Origin: Filimonas zeae
Lineage (GTDB): Bacteria > Bacteroidota > Bacteroidia > Chitinophagales > Chitinophagaceae
Length of the DNA stretch: 64,000 nt
Assembly: GCF_014641615.1 (NCBI RefSeq)
Contig: NZ_BMIB01000001.1
Span: forward strand, 124,769-188,768
Direction of reading: 5' to 3'
Under the pieces are notes generated by a model. That model made no database searches, was not told the DNA's origin, and saw nothing but the letters and a program-made list of their open reading frames with translations. The translations under genes were made by a program, and so were the position numbers. This document shows, piece by piece, positions 1 to 9,035 of the stretch (positions are counted from its first letter, which is position 1; the number at the start of each line of letters is the position of its first letter).

Positions 1-975
1 AACAATAATGATTTCCGTTACCGGGAAGATTTGCTGATGGCGTATTTTACCCTGGAAAAAAGCTTTAAAAAGTGGACGTTTAAAACCGGCATCCGTAGCG
101 AGCAAACCTGGTCTTCCGGGTTGTCGCTCACCACTTCACAACGTATCCGCCGCAATTATACGGGTTTGTTTCCTTCCCTGTTTTTACTGTATCATCTTAA
201 TGAGGCTAAAGGCCATTCTGTTCAGTTCAGCTATGCCCGTAAAACGGGGCGCCCTGCTTTTAACGATCTTAATCCTTACCGGTTACAGCTGAACGATTAT
301 GCAGTACTAACTGGTAATCCTGATCTGCAGCCGCAGTATACGCATTCCATGCAGGCTGCATGGGTATGGCATCGTAATTACACAGCAGAGTTGTACGTGC
401 GTATCACCAATGGGTTTATGGCGCAAACAGCACGAACAGAAGGGAATATTATTATACATCAGTCTGCTAACTATCCGCAGTATACGGAGTGGGGCGTATC
501 CTTCAATACCTTTCTTACCCCCTTACCTGGCTGGCGGGTGAATAATTCTGTGGTACTGTTCCGGTCTGTAAGTGATTTGCAGGCGATGGTTATACGGCGT
601 ACCTCTTTCTCGGTAAAGACCGTGCATGCTGTTACCTGGAAAAAGGTTGCGGATATAGATGTGTATGCGGAGTATAATTCGCCATATACCAGCGCCAACG
701 CGCGTATGGCGGAGTATGTGTATACTGATTTGGGTATCAGCCGCAATATTGTGGGTAACCAGCTGCGGCTACGTTTGTCTTTTGCTGATTTGCTGAACAC
801 TGCCCGGGAAAAAGAGCTGACTGAATATGAGGGTACCCGTATTGATTTTTATCAGAAGCGCCCCACACGCACGGCAGCTATTACACTCACCTGGCGTTTC
901 CGTTCGGGAAAGCTGTTTACCAAAAAGAATCTGGATAACAGTGTTTCCGATGAACAGAAACGCATAGGTTTATAA
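1..975 (+). CDS. TonB-dependent outer-membrane beta-barrel protein, C-terminal part
   Basis: The frame is open from base 1, so the start lies upstream of the window and about 324 C-terminal residues are visible. The visible part is a run of amphipathic beta-strands rich in aromatic residues, with the pattern 'GRPAFNDLNPY...LTGNPDLQPQYTH' typical of Bacteroidota outer-membrane beta-barrel (OMP_b-brl_3) TonB-dependent proteins. It should sit in the outer membrane. The last residues are hydrophilic and do not end in the aromatic residue usual for outer-membrane proteins. The next gene is convergent with only 5 nt between the stop codons. The substrate cannot be told, because the plug and any N-terminal domain are outside the window. 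Confidence 0.85.
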   Translation, partial: NNNDFRYREDLLMAYFTLEKSFKKWTFKTGIRSEQTWSSGLSLTTSQRIRRNYTGLFPSLFLLYHLNEAKGHSVQFSYARKTGRPAFNDLNPYRLQLNDYAVLTGNPDLQPQYTHSMQAAWVWHRNYTAELYVRITNGFMAQTARTEGNIIIHQSANYPQYTEWGVSFNTFLTPLPGWRVNNSVVLFRSVSDLQAMVIRRTSFSVKTVHAVTWKKVADIDVYAEYNSPYTSANARMAEYVYTDLGISRNIVGNQLRLRLSFADLLNTAREKELTEYEGTRIDFYQKRPTRTAAITLTWRFRSGKLFTKKNLDNSVSDEQKRIGL

Positions 976-980
976 TGGTA

Positions 981-2114
981 TTATAAATGTTTATGTATGG
1001 TTTGTAACAGATAGCCTTTGAGGTCAGCATCATATTCCCAGAACATTACACCGGCCAGCTGCTGCTTTTTTACGTATTCACATTTTTCTTTTACTGACCA
1101 TTCATCATCGTAGGTCATAAACTGCCGGGTGGCGGCATTGTACAGGTAAGGAGCTTTTGCTTTTTTATCCCGGTGGTAGGTAAAGCCTTTCTGGTTGGTA
1201 AGGCTGTCTTTAATAAACGTATAGCCTTTGCCATATTGCTGACTTACCACGCTATCGCCAGGGCCTTTTTGTGCGCCAGGTGTAAGCTGATAGGTACGGC
1301 CATAGAAAGCAATGCCTACCACCAGTTTACTGGCTGGTACACCCGCGGCCAGATAAGCTTTTACAGCATTTTCTGTAGCGTGTGCCGAGGGGTATAGGTC
1401 AGAGGTGTACAGGTTGGTGTGGTGGCCTGCTATTTTACCATTGTAAAAGTCGTACGTCATCAGATTCACATAGTCCAGATACTGCTGGGCCTTATCCATT
1501 TCGGTGGTGCTGAGGAAGTCTGCAAAACCACCTGTGGCCGTGGTTAACAGTTTGTGTTTACCGGTTGCTTTTTCCAGCGTGTCTAAGCTTTGGCGCAGTG
1601 CCTGAAACAGCAGGGTAAAATTCTGTTTGTCTTCTTTGCGGTAAACATTGCCATCTTCTCCGGGGCGCCCTGGGTATTCCCAGTCAATATCAACACCATC
1701 CAGGTTAAAGCGTTGAATAATGGCAACCGCGCTGTGGGCAAAAGCGCGGCGTGCGGTATCGGTAAGGGCGGCATCTGAAAAGTTTTCGCTCCAGCTCCAT
1801 CCGCCTATGGATATCAGAATCTGTAAATGCGGGTTGCGTGTTTTCAGTGCTGCCAGCTTGCGCAGGTTTACGGTGTCTGTTTTAGGGTGTTCCAGCATAG
1901 CCCGGTTGTTGCGCAGGTTTACAAAAGCATAATTGATGTGGGTTAGTTTAGCCACGTCAATAGTATCGGTATTCAGCAGGCCGCGGTAGCCACCGCAATA
2001 GCCTATAACTACTTTTGGGGAAGGGGGGTGCGCAGCAGCGGATAATACAGCCATCAGGGCTGATGTAAGTAACAGTAAAGTGTATCGGTTTTGTATTTTC
2101 ATATTGCCAGGCAT
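981..2114 (-). CDS. Secreted GH18 chitinase-like glycosidase
   Basis: A 377-aa protein with a signal peptide (hydrophobic stretch about residues 12-28) and one glycoside hydrolase family 18 domain. The catalytic DxxDxDxE motif is intact: D139, D142, D144 and the acid/base E146 (DGVDIDWE). SIGGW (about 102-106) and MTYDFYN (about 219) match the other conserved GH18 strands. It should cleave beta-1,4 GlcNAc polymers in the periplasm or outside the cell. No carbohydrate-binding module is present. The start is 3 nt after the stop of the upstream acyltransferase gene, so the two are probably one operon. A second in-frame ATG 12 nt further in (2102) is an equally good start and gives a cleaner signal peptide (MKIQNRYTLLLL). 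Confidence 0.9.
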   Translation of the reverse strand: MPGNMKIQNRYTLLLLTSALMAVLSAAAHPPSPKVVIGYCGGYRGLLNTDTIDVAKLTHINYAFVNLRNNRAMLEHPKTDTVNLRKLAALKTRNPHLQILISIGGWSWSENFSDAALTDTARRAFAHSAVAIIQRFNLDGVDIDWEYPGRPGEDGNVYRKEDKQNFTLLFQALRQSLDTLEKATGKHKLLTTATGGFADFLSTTEMDKAQQYLDYVNLMTYDFYNGKIAGHHTNLYTSDLYPSAHATENAVKAYLAAGVPASKLVVGIAFYGRTYQLTPGAQKGPGDSVVSQQYGKGYTFIKDSLTNQKGFTYHRDKKAKAPYLYNAATRQFMTYDDEWSVKEKCEYVKKQQLAGVMFWEYDADLKGYLLQTIHKHL

Positions 2115-2117
2115 AAA

Positions 2118-3293
2118 TCAGATTTGTAAACGTATTTGTTTTTTCTCCAGCCATCCGGCTATTCTTACCAGTATTATGGCGTATAACATGGAGCGTATTA
2201 AACCCGCAATCCCTTCACTCATCCATTGCGGGTAATGAATGTGCAGCATCCATAACAGCGGGTTTACTATGTAAGGCAGCAGGTAACAGGTTAGGGTAGA
2301 AGAGCCGGCAGGTTGTATAAAAGCAAACAGCTTTTCTTTGCCTTGCCTGTCTGTTAACCAGGCTATGGCAGCAAATACCAGTAAACTTATGCCGGTACAA
2401 ATAAGCACCCATGCGGGCGTGCCATAGATTTTAGAAATGCCTCCGGCCCATGGCCTTACTGCAAAGCCTGCTGCCAGTGTAATTAACCCTGCGCCTGCCA
2501 GCCAGTAAAAGGCAGCTGTAAATTTATTGCTACGGGTAAAATGCCGGTACATAACGGTAGTAGACACCCCGGCCATCATCAGTGTAACGGAAGAGGCTTC
2601 GCCTATTACAGGTGGATACCAGTGCAGCCAGCCGGCATGTATAAAAAGGTTCAGTGCCAGCAACAGCAACCAGGCTATGGTTACACCTGCCAGGCGGTCG
2701 CGTATTGCAATAAATACCAGGGCGCAAACCAGATACGCCCAGCCAATCATACCCAGTATGCCCCACCAGTGCGGCTGCATACCCTGTGGGGCTTCTGTGC
2801 TGCCGCCTTTATATACCCAGGCCAGTAGCAGCAGCCCGGCAACACCGGTACCTGTAAGGCTGTAACGTACGCTTTTGCTAAGTGTGCGCGGGTAAGCTAT
2901 CCATACCAGAAAAAAGCATACGGTTACCAGTAAAGACCATAAAGGGCGCGATAGCAGGGCTGCTTCGCTATTATATTCTTCCATGTTTACCTGAAAAAAG
3001 CCCATGGTAAGCAGTGCGGCTACCCGTAGCAGCACGTAGCCCAACAGGGCAATAATGGTAGCACCTTTTTGTATACGGTGTAACAATGCAAGGGGCAGGG
3101 ACAAACCGGCAATGAACAGAAAGGCGGGAAAAATAGTATCGGCAAATCCCAGGCCGTCCACATCTGCTTCTACATGGTCTATCCAGGCGGGAATGTTTTG
3201 TACGTTACCAACGTCGTTTACAAAAATCATCAGTAGCATGGTCAGTGCTCTGAACGCGTCTATGGAGCGCAATCGTAAGGATGGTTGTTTCAT
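2118..3293 (-). CDS. HGSNAT-like membrane acyltransferase (DUF5009 family)
   Basis: A 391-aa multipass membrane protein (about 10 hydrophobic segments) with the N-terminal signature RSIDAFRALTMLLMIFVND followed by 'FADTIFPAFLFIAGLSLPLAL', typical of the heparan-alpha-glucosaminide N-acetyltransferase / DUF5009 group. Members are thought to move an acetyl group across the inner membrane to an amino sugar. It is first in an operon with the GH18 chitinase, which supports a role with GlcNAc or glucosamine-containing substrates (inference). The transported acceptor is not known. No clear TAnnTTTG element was seen upstream. Confidence 0.8.
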   Translation of the reverse strand: MKQPSLRLRSIDAFRALTMLLMIFVNDVGNVQNIPAWIDHVEADVDGLGFADTIFPAFLFIAGLSLPLALLHRIQKGATIIALLGYVLLRVAALLTMGFFQVNMEEYNSEAALLSRPLWSLLVTVCFFLVWIAYPRTLSKSVRYSLTGTGVAGLLLLAWVYKGGSTEAPQGMQPHWWGILGMIGWAYLVCALVFIAIRDRLAGVTIAWLLLLALNLFIHAGWLHWYPPVIGEASSVTLMMAGVSTTVMYRHFTRSNKFTAAFYWLAGAGLITLAAGFAVRPWAGGISKIYGTPAWVLICTGISLLVFAAIAWLTDRQGKEKLFAFIQPAGSSTLTCYLLPYIVNPLLWMLHIHYPQWMSEGIAGLIRSMLYAIILVRIAGWLEKKQIRLQI

Positions 3294-3439
3294 ATTCAGT
3301 TAACCAAATATCCCGGCTCTGCAATTAATAAGCAAAAAAAAGGCTACTTCATTACTACGTCATACCTGCCGGGCGTAGAAAATGTTAAAGTGTTTCCGGG
3401 TGGCATAAATTATTTGGTGAATCTGTTGGGTTTGTATTT

Positions 3440-3513
3440 ACTTTGTGTTTCAAAGTTTAGTTGGTGGCGGTTTACTCCGCTTTTCTAGTGTTTTTATGCT
3501 TTGTGTTGCAAAG
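3440..3513. promoter_or_regulatory. Two copies of an inverted repeat CTTTG-N5-CAAAG, probable operator
   Basis: Copy 1 is ACTTTGTGTTTCAAAGT at 3440-3456. Copy 2 is CTTTGTGTTGCAAAG at 3499-3513. The copies start 58 bp apart, and both continue into a similar TT..TTGGTG sequence. They lie in the gap between the divergent acyltransferase gene and the ferritin-like gene, 55-130 nt before the ATG at 3568. Two equal palindromes at this position look like binding sites for a dimeric regulator. The regulator is not identified. Confidence 0.5.
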
Positions 3514-3567
3514 TTATTTGGTGCTAGTTGGTCTGGTCTTCATCCTTTTATTCATAAAACAGTTGTT

Positions 3568-4329
3568 ATGAGAACAAGTAAACAATGGATTGAGCATTTT
3601 ACCCAAAACGCAAAACAGCATCGTGTTAACTGGAATCTGCGCCCTCAGCTAACGCCCGGAGAGGCCGATGCGGTGGTAGCATCTTTGCAGGCCTGGCAGC
3701 TGGGCGAAACATCCGATGGCAGGCATCTGTTGCGGGCGGCAGACAGGTATGCTAAGCGTATAAATGATCCTTTGTATACAGAGGCAGTTTCCCTGTTTAT
3801 TAAAGAAGAGCAGAAGCATGGCGGTAACCTGGGAAAATATCTGGATAGTATTGGTAAACCCAGAATTAAAGCCGACTGGGGCGATACGCTGTTCAGAAAA
3901 ATAAGGTATTTTAATACCAGCATGGAGTTATGGACGCTGGCCGTAATTGTAGTGGAAAGCACCGCTCAGGTATTTTACCAATCGCTTAAAGATGCAACGG
4001 GCTGTACATTGCTTAAACAGATTTGTACCGATATATTAATAGATGAGGCCTGGCATATCGATTTTCAGGTAGAGCGCTTATCGGTTATTTTTCGGGGTAA
4101 AACGCGTTTTATGCAGCGTTTATGCAATGTAGCTTACCGGTTATTCTTTTTTGCTACGGTGGTTACGGTATGGATGGCACATCGCAAACTGTTTCGTGCC
4201 GGTGGTAACAGTTATGAAAAGTACATGCATAAAATGAGCTTTAAATGTAATCGTATTATGGATCGTGTGCAGGCGGTGCCACAGCGGCAACGTGTTGTAA
4301 AACACAGTCCTGTACTAAAAATTGTATAG
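3568..4329 (+). CDS. Ferritin-like (di-iron) membrane-anchored protein
   Basis: From ATG 3568 the protein is 253 aa. An open frame runs further upstream to 3445, but it crosses the paired operator-like repeats and encodes no domain, so 3568 is preferred. Helical sequence carries the spaced metal ligands expected of a ferritin-like four-helix bundle: E81xxH84, E130 and E160xxH163. A hydrophobic segment at about 189-205 could anchor it in the membrane. The family includes di-iron oxidases and hydroxylases; the reaction is not known. The next gene (DUF1361) begins 1 nt after its stop, so the two are co-transcribed. Confidence 0.6.
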   Translation: MRTSKQWIEHFTQNAKQHRVNWNLRPQLTPGEADAVVASLQAWQLGETSDGRHLLRAADRYAKRINDPLYTEAVSLFIKEEQKHGGNLGKYLDSIGKPRIKADWGDTLFRKIRYFNTSMELWTLAVIVVESTAQVFYQSLKDATGCTLLKQICTDILIDEAWHIDFQVERLSVIFRGKTRFMQRLCNVAYRLFFFATVVTVWMAHRKLFRAGGNSYEKYMHKMSFKCNRIMDRVQAVPQRQRVVKHSPVLKIV

Positions 4330-4330
4330 C

Positions 4331-4984
4331 ATGAAGTTGAGAAAGCTAACGCCGCTGGAAAAAATGCTGAGCCTGTCTGTTTTGTTTACCATGGCCTTAC
4401 TGGCAGCAAGGTGCCTGTATATGCAGCGGCTTACCTATGCCTTTTATATCTGGAATACCTTTCTGGCCATCTTACCTTTTTTATTCAGCCGGGCACTGGC
4501 TGCTATAAAGGTGTGGAATACAAAAGCACTGGTATTACTGCTATGCTGGCTGGCTTTCTTTCCCAATGCCGCGTATATTGTAACCGATCTTTTTCACTAT
4601 ACAGAAAGGCCACCGGTACCCGCCTGGTTTGATCTGCTGCTGGTAACCACTGCCGCCTGGAACGGGTTATTGCTGGGGGTACTATCGCTGATGCAGGTAG
4701 AGCAGTACCTGCAGCTGCACCTGAGGCAAAAGTGGGTAAGTGTGCTGGTACTGGTAAGTTGTTTGCTTTGCGGGTATGGGGTATATATTGGCCGGTTTTT
4801 GCGGTTTAACACCTGGCATGTGTTTACGCATCCGGACAGGTTGTTGTATGCCATAGGCAGTCACCTGGTAAGGCCGTACGAGCATGCACGGGTGTGGGCG
4901 TTTACGGTACTGTTTGGCTGTATGTTTGGGTTGGTTTATTTTACACTTAAGCATTTGAAAAACAGGCCGCTGGGGGTGGTTTAA
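4331..4984 (+). CDS. DUF1361 integral membrane protein
   Basis: A 217-aa protein with about six hydrophobic segments and the DUF1361 hallmark 'FFPNAAYIVTDLFHY' near residue 80. An in-frame TTG at 4322 overlaps the previous gene; ATG 4331, right after the preceding TAG, is the better start. The function of DUF1361 is unknown. Its tight coupling to the ferritin-like gene suggests they act together at the inner membrane. It converges on the next gene with 4 nt between stop codons. Confidence 0.8.
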   Translation: MKLRKLTPLEKMLSLSVLFTMALLAARCLYMQRLTYAFYIWNTFLAILPFLFSRALAAIKVWNTKALVLLLCWLAFFPNAAYIVTDLFHYTERPPVPAWFDLLLVTTAAWNGLLLGVLSLMQVEQYLQLHLRQKWVSVLVLVSCLLCGYGVYIGRFLRFNTWHVFTHPDRLLYAIGSHLVRPYEHARVWAFTVLFGCMFGLVYFTLKHLKNRPLGVV

Positions 4985-4988
4985 GCGC

Positions 4989-5795
4989 TTATGGAAAAAG
5001 CGCTTTCAATTGTTTTAACATCAGCAGAAAACCGGGGCCGGGCATATCGCCATGGTCAAAGCCATCAAACTCGTACAGGTAGGTTTGCTTATGGCCAGCC
5101 AGTTTCATCATACGGGCCAGATAGGCATTCTCTTCATACCTGCCCAGCATTTCCAGTTCACGATCTCCTGTGTACAGGTATAACGGTGGGGCATCGGCCC
5201 TTACATGGTACAGCGGGGCATAGCTATCAATGGTAGGTTGCTTTTCAGGTATGCCTTTTTCCTGGCGAATGGTAAAATGGGTAATGGCCTGTCCGCTGAA
5301 GGGAAACAATGCAGCTATGCGGTTGGCGTCTATACTGTATTTGCTGAGCCATTGCTTATCCAACCCTATCATTTCTGCCAGGTAGCCACCTGCTGAGTGG
5401 CCGGATACAATAATGCGGCTGGTATCTCCTCCGTAAGCAGCTATGTGTTTAAATACCCATGCCACCGTAGCGGCAGCATCTTCAATATAGGCGGGGTGTT
5501 TGGCTTTGGGGCTAAACCGGTAATTGGCAGCAATAATTATCATATGCTGCTGCTTCAACTCCCGCGGTATTTCTTTGTTACCACCTGTAAGGCCGCCGCC
5601 GTGAAACCATATTACCACAGGTACATTCTTGTGTACGGTGGGGTAATAAATGTCCAGCTTACAGCGCTCTTTCATATACGCATCCATAGTGCCGGTTCTG
5701 TACACAATATCTTTCTGTTCCTGGTAGGTGGTGGTATCCTGTGCTTTTACAAAAATGCCTATGCCCAGTAACAGTAGCAAGCTCAGTAATTTCAT
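4989..5795 (-). CDS. Secreted alpha/beta hydrolase (BD-FAE / acetyl-esterase-like)
   Basis: From ATG 5795 the protein is 268 aa with a signal peptide ending near 'FVKAQ' (about residue 19); an upstream in-frame start at 5819 would only add a polar extension before the signal. The fold is shown by the oxyanion motif HGGG (65-68), the nucleophile elbow GHSAGG (132-137, Ser134), and a C-terminal 'DGFDHGD' carrying the likely catalytic His. The BD-FAE/esterase group cleaves ester bonds on sugars or peptides; the substrate here is unknown. Translation ends beside the convergent DUF1361 gene. Confidence 0.8.
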   Translation of the reverse strand: MKLLSLLLLLGIGIFVKAQDTTTYQEQKDIVYRTGTMDAYMKERCKLDIYYPTVHKNVPVVIWFHGGGLTGGNKEIPRELKQQHMIIIAANYRFSPKAKHPAYIEDAAATVAWVFKHIAAYGGDTSRIIVSGHSAGGYLAEMIGLDKQWLSKYSIDANRIAALFPFSGQAITHFTIRQEKGIPEKQPTIDSYAPLYHVRADAPPLYLYTGDRELEMLGRYEENAYLARMMKLAGHKQTYLYEFDGFDHGDMPGPGFLLMLKQLKALFP

Positions 5796-5839
5796 AATGG
5801 AGTTATTATTTAAGAACAAAGAAAATGAATTGAAGCTTA

Positions 5840-7153
5840 TTATAACCTTATCCAGCCCAAACGTTCTTCATGTGCTATCAGCTGCCAGCCCTGGTAACTG
5901 CCTATCAGGTTAACAGTGGTGCCTTTGGCAATAAAACTTTTGGCGGCTGCTGTGCTGTCTGGTGTTTGCAACAGGCGCACCGGTGTGGTAAGTGTTCTGG
6001 TGCTATAGGGTTTTGCTGTAAACAGGCGGCTTTCTGCAAAACCTTCCCGGTTATCAGGTAATATTATTTTATACCAGCTGGCTGTAGCGGCCAGTATGCG
6101 TACGGCGCTATTGGCTGGCAGTTTTTCAACAACCGTGCTGTTACGGGCCGGGGAGCTATATATTACTGCCGGGGCTGAACAACGGGCGTTTTGTTGTAAC
6201 AAGTCTGTAGCAGCGGTTACTGCTGCGGGTGTTGCCTTGCCGGGTTTTACAAAGGGCAGTGGGTCTACAGCGCCGCCGCTGGTGTAAATGCCAAAATGCA
6301 AATGGGTGGGGGTTTTGCGCGCGTTGCCTGTGTTGCCCATCAGGCCCAGCGTATCTCCCATGTTTACCTGTTGCCCTTCGGTAACCAACTGCTCATCCAG
6401 GTGTGCATAGTAAATATTGTAAGGCTTTTTGTCTGGCCGCAGAAACACCACTTTTCCGCCCAGGTTGTTTTGGCGGGTGCTGGTAATAGTGCCTTTGGCT
6501 ACTGCTACCACCGGTGTTCTGAATTTACCAAAAATATCAATGCCCTCATGGCTGCGGTTGCCACCATCTCTGTTATCGCCCCAAAAGCTGCCTATACGGG
6601 CGTGGGTGCCGGGCACCGGAAAAGCCAGCGATGGGCCGGTGGTAATACGCAACTGATACTCGCCACTGCGTAACAACTCTGGCTGCAGGCGTAGTATAAA
6701 ACGGGCATCGGTTTCGGCATCTTGCTGAATGGTCCATTGGGTGGTATCTGCCGCTGCCAGCAGTTCAGGTGTATTGTTGGCGGCTGTGGGCTTCCATAGG
6801 TCGGCAAATACACGAAAGCTGTCAGCAGGCCGTGCTGTTATCTCAATCTGTATCTGTTCGCCCCGGCGTGCAGTAAAGCTAAAACCCGCTGCTTCTGGTT
6901 TTTCTGCGGCAAAGAAACCGGTTTCCTGGTAGGGCAGTGTAATGTTTACCGGGGTGTTGAGCGCTTTGCTGGCCGCCATAAACCACTGTTGCCCCAGTTC
7001 GCTGCCAGCCAGCCCCGCACTGGTAATACGGCTGCTGTATTGTTCGTGGGGCGTTTTTTTACCAAACAATCCCCTTTGTTGGGTTGAGCAACCAGTGCAT
7101 AGCAACAGCCAGCTACACAGCAGATATAAGGTGGTACCACGGGCGTTATTCAT
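5840..7153 (-). CDS. Lipoprotein M23 (LytM) metallopeptidase with C-terminal SH3-like repeats
   Basis: A 437-aa protein. The lipobox LLCTGC puts the lipidated Cys at residue 22. A beta-rich region (about 60-175) precedes an M23 domain with zinc ligands H202 and D206 (SHEGIDIFG) and H284xH286 (HLHFG), all intact, so an active D,D- or glycyl-endopeptidase acting on peptidoglycan is likely. Two SH3-like repeats follow (about 310-437), which probably bind cell-wall peptides. Anchoring in the outer membrane facing the periplasm is inferred. The gene is divergent from the Crp/Fnr gene. Confidence 0.88.
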   Translation of the reverse strand: MNNARGTTLYLLCSWLLLCTGCSTQQRGLFGKKTPHEQYSSRITSAGLAGSELGQQWFMAASKALNTPVNITLPYQETGFFAAEKPEAAGFSFTARRGEQIQIEITARPADSFRVFADLWKPTAANNTPELLAAADTTQWTIQQDAETDARFILRLQPELLRSGEYQLRITTGPSLAFPVPGTHARIGSFWGDNRDGGNRSHEGIDIFGKFRTPVVAVAKGTITSTRQNNLGGKVVFLRPDKKPYNIYYAHLDEQLVTEGQQVNMGDTLGLMGNTGNARKTPTHLHFGIYTSGGAVDPLPFVKPGKATPAAVTAATDLLQQNARCSAPAVIYSSPARNSTVVEKLPANSAVRILAATASWYKIILPDNREGFAESRLFTAKPYSTRTLTTPVRLLQTPDSTAAAKSFIAKGTTVNLIGSYQGWQLIAHEERLGWIRL

Positions 7154-7273
7154 AGTGTGTGCTTTGCCTTATTGTTACAATTGTCAGGCCAGTGGTGCAC
7201 AGTATTTTAGTGGCATTGTGTAAAAAAGCATTGTCTATACCGCTAAAAGCAGGAAATTTAAGGCTGAGTACTT

Positions 7274-7846
7274 ATGACAGCATTATACAAGCATATCAGC
7301 AGATTTGTACCGCTTACCGAACAGGATTTTATGGGTATTCTGGCGCATTTTGAAAGCATAGAGGTAGGTAAAAAGCAGAATCTGGTGGCAGAGGGGCAGC
7401 TGTGTACATACAACTACTTTGTAGTGAAGGGCTGCCTGCGTTTGTTTTTTACCGATGAAAAAGGGGTGGAGCAAACCATGCAGTTTGCTCTGGAAGACTG
7501 GTGGATGACCGATCTGGATGCTTTTGTAAAGGGGCAGCGCTCGCATTTTACCATACAGGCTATAGAAAAAACCGAGGTGCTTGCTATTGATAAAAAGTCT
7601 ATGGATGCTATGCTGGAAACCTGGCCTGTGATGGAAAAGTATTTCCGCCTTATATACCAACGCGCCTATGCGGCTTCTCTGTTTCGCATTAAATACATCA
7701 CCCGCCTGTCTAAAGATGAGTTTTACGATCTTTTTATTAACGCCTATCCGGAATTTGCACAGCGTATACCACAGAAAATTCTGGCCTCTTTTCTGGGCTT
7801 TACGCCGGAATACCTGAGCGAGTTGCGGCGCAAAAGGCTTTCTTAA
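7274..7846 (+). CDS. Crp/Fnr-family transcriptional regulator
   Basis: A 190-aa protein with a cyclic-nucleotide-binding-like beta-roll (about 20-115) and a C-terminal winged helix ending 'FLGFTPEYLSELRRKRL', the usual Bacteroidota form. It lacks the Fnr Cys cluster, so it is not an iron-sulfur oxygen sensor of the Fnr type. It is followed 78 nt downstream by an AhpD-like gene. This two-gene arrangement is common in Bacteroidota, and the regulator probably controls that gene (inference). Confidence 0.85.
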   Translation: MTALYKHISRFVPLTEQDFMGILAHFESIEVGKKQNLVAEGQLCTYNYFVVKGCLRLFFTDEKGVEQTMQFALEDWWMTDLDAFVKGQRSHFTIQAIEKTEVLAIDKKSMDAMLETWPVMEKYFRLIYQRAYAASLFRIKYITRLSKDEFYDLFINAYPEFAQRIPQKILASFLGFTPEYLSELRRKRLS

Positions 7847-7924
7847 ACCAGCTTAAGTTTTCGGGTTACGCTGTTTACCATCTTTGTGTTGTAATAGATC
7901 ACTAACAATACAAAATATATAATC

Positions 7925-8365
7925 ATGGAAACAAGAGTAAATATCCTCGAAGCGCAACCCCAGGCTACCAAAGCAATGTACGGGCTGGAAAGCTATCTGG
8001 CCACTACACAGGTTAGCAAATCTCATAAAGAGTTAATCAAAATACGGGTATCGCAAATAAATGGTTGTGCCTATTGTATAGATATGCATACCAAAGATGC
8101 ACTGAAGAATGGTGAAACCCCGCAACGTATTTTTCTGCTGAATGCATGGCGCGAAACCAAGCTGTTTACTGCAGAAGAAAAAGCCCTGCTGGCAGTTGCG
8201 GAAGAAGTAACGCTGATACATCAGCATGGTTTAACAGATGCCACTTATGCCAATGCCAAACAGTATTTTAATGAAGATTATATTGCGCAGGTAATTATGG
8301 CAGCTGTTACCATTAATGCATGGAACAGAATTGCTATCAGCTCACAGTTTCCGGTAGCGCAGTAG
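7925..8365 (+). CDS. Carboxymuconolactone decarboxylase / AhpD-like protein
   Basis: A 146-aa protein with the AhpD-type redox motif C48xxC51 plus H55 (NGCAYCIDMHTKDA), near the length of single-domain CMD proteins. Such proteins act as small peroxidases or reductants; direct decarboxylase activity is not implied. It follows the Crp/Fnr gene on the same strand. A sequence CATCTTTG, one base off the TAnnTTTG -7 element, lies about 40 nt upstream, so it may have its own promoter. Confidence 0.88.
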   Translation: METRVNILEAQPQATKAMYGLESYLATTQVSKSHKELIKIRVSQINGCAYCIDMHTKDALKNGETPQRIFLLNAWRETKLFTAEEKALLAVAEEVTLIHQHGLTDATYANAKQYFNEDYIAQVIMAAVTINAWNRIAISSQFPVAQ

Positions 8366-8384
8366 TGCGTGTTGTATAATAAAT

Positions 8385-8430
8385 AAGGCCTGTGGCACCT
8401 GCGTAATAAACAGTAGTGCGCACAGGCCTT
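8385..8430. terminator. Bidirectional hairpin terminator
   Basis: Arms AAGGCCTGTG (8385-8394) and CACAGGCCTT (8421-8430) are perfectly complementary. GCAC/GTGC extends the stem inward past one bulged G. It lies between the convergent AhpD-like and fasciclin genes and can serve both. Confidence 0.75.
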
Positions 8431-8456
8431 TACGGTAATAGAAAATGCAATGCTTT

Positions 8457-9011
8457 TTATTGGTGCATCAGTACATGGTCGGTTACATGAATTACGCCAT
8501 TGCTCTGGTAAACATCTTTAATGGTTACTTTAGCCATTCCGCCTTTCTCATCTTTAATCACCAGACTTTTTCCTTCCATCCATAGCCACAGCTTGCCACC
8601 TTGTACGGTAGTTAATTCTGTTTTGCCACCACCTGCTTTTATTTTGTCAGCAATAGCTTTGCTGTCCAGCCTGCCGGCAACTACATGATAAGTTAATATG
8701 CCCTGCAGTGTTGCTTTATTCTCAGGCTTTACCAGCGTTTCTACAGTGCCTTTGGGTAACAGATCAAAGGCTTTGTTGGTAGGCGCAAATACCGTAAAAG
8801 GCCCTGCCCCCTGTAAGGTTTCCACTAACCCGGCAGCTTTAACAGCGGCCACTAATGTTGTATGGTCTTTGGAGTTAACTGCATTCTCTACAATGTTTTT
8901 AGAGGGGTACATGGCAGCGCCACCCACCATTTTGGTTTGTTCCTGGGCTTGTACTGTATTAGCTACAGATAAAGAAATAGCAAGGCAAATAAAAAGAATA
9001 CACTTTTTCAT
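8457..9011 (-). CDS. Secreted fasciclin (FAS1) domain protein
   Basis: A 184-aa protein with a signal peptide (cleavage after about 'TVQA', residue 22) and a single FAS1 domain (about 45-184). The H1 box 'GPFTVFAPTNKAFDLLPKGT' and the 'LTYHVVAGRL' box are both present. FAS1 proteins mediate adhesion or surface binding. A single-domain secreted form with no anchor is usual in Bacteroidota. It is a stand-alone gene. Confidence 0.92.
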   Translation of the reverse strand: MKKCILFICLAISLSVANTVQAQEQTKMVGGAAMYPSKNIVENAVNSKDHTTLVAAVKAAGLVETLQGAGPFTVFAPTNKAFDLLPKGTVETLVKPENKATLQGILTYHVVAGRLDSKAIADKIKAGGGKTELTTVQGGKLWLWMEGKSLVIKDEKGGMAKVTIKDVYQSNGVIHVTDHVLMHQ

Positions 9012-9035
9012 GATTACGGATAATTAATAAATGTG

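Noticed and set aside
3445..3567. Upstream extension of the ferritin-like gene
   Set aside because: It runs through the operator-like repeats and has no domain; ATG 3568 matches the family start.
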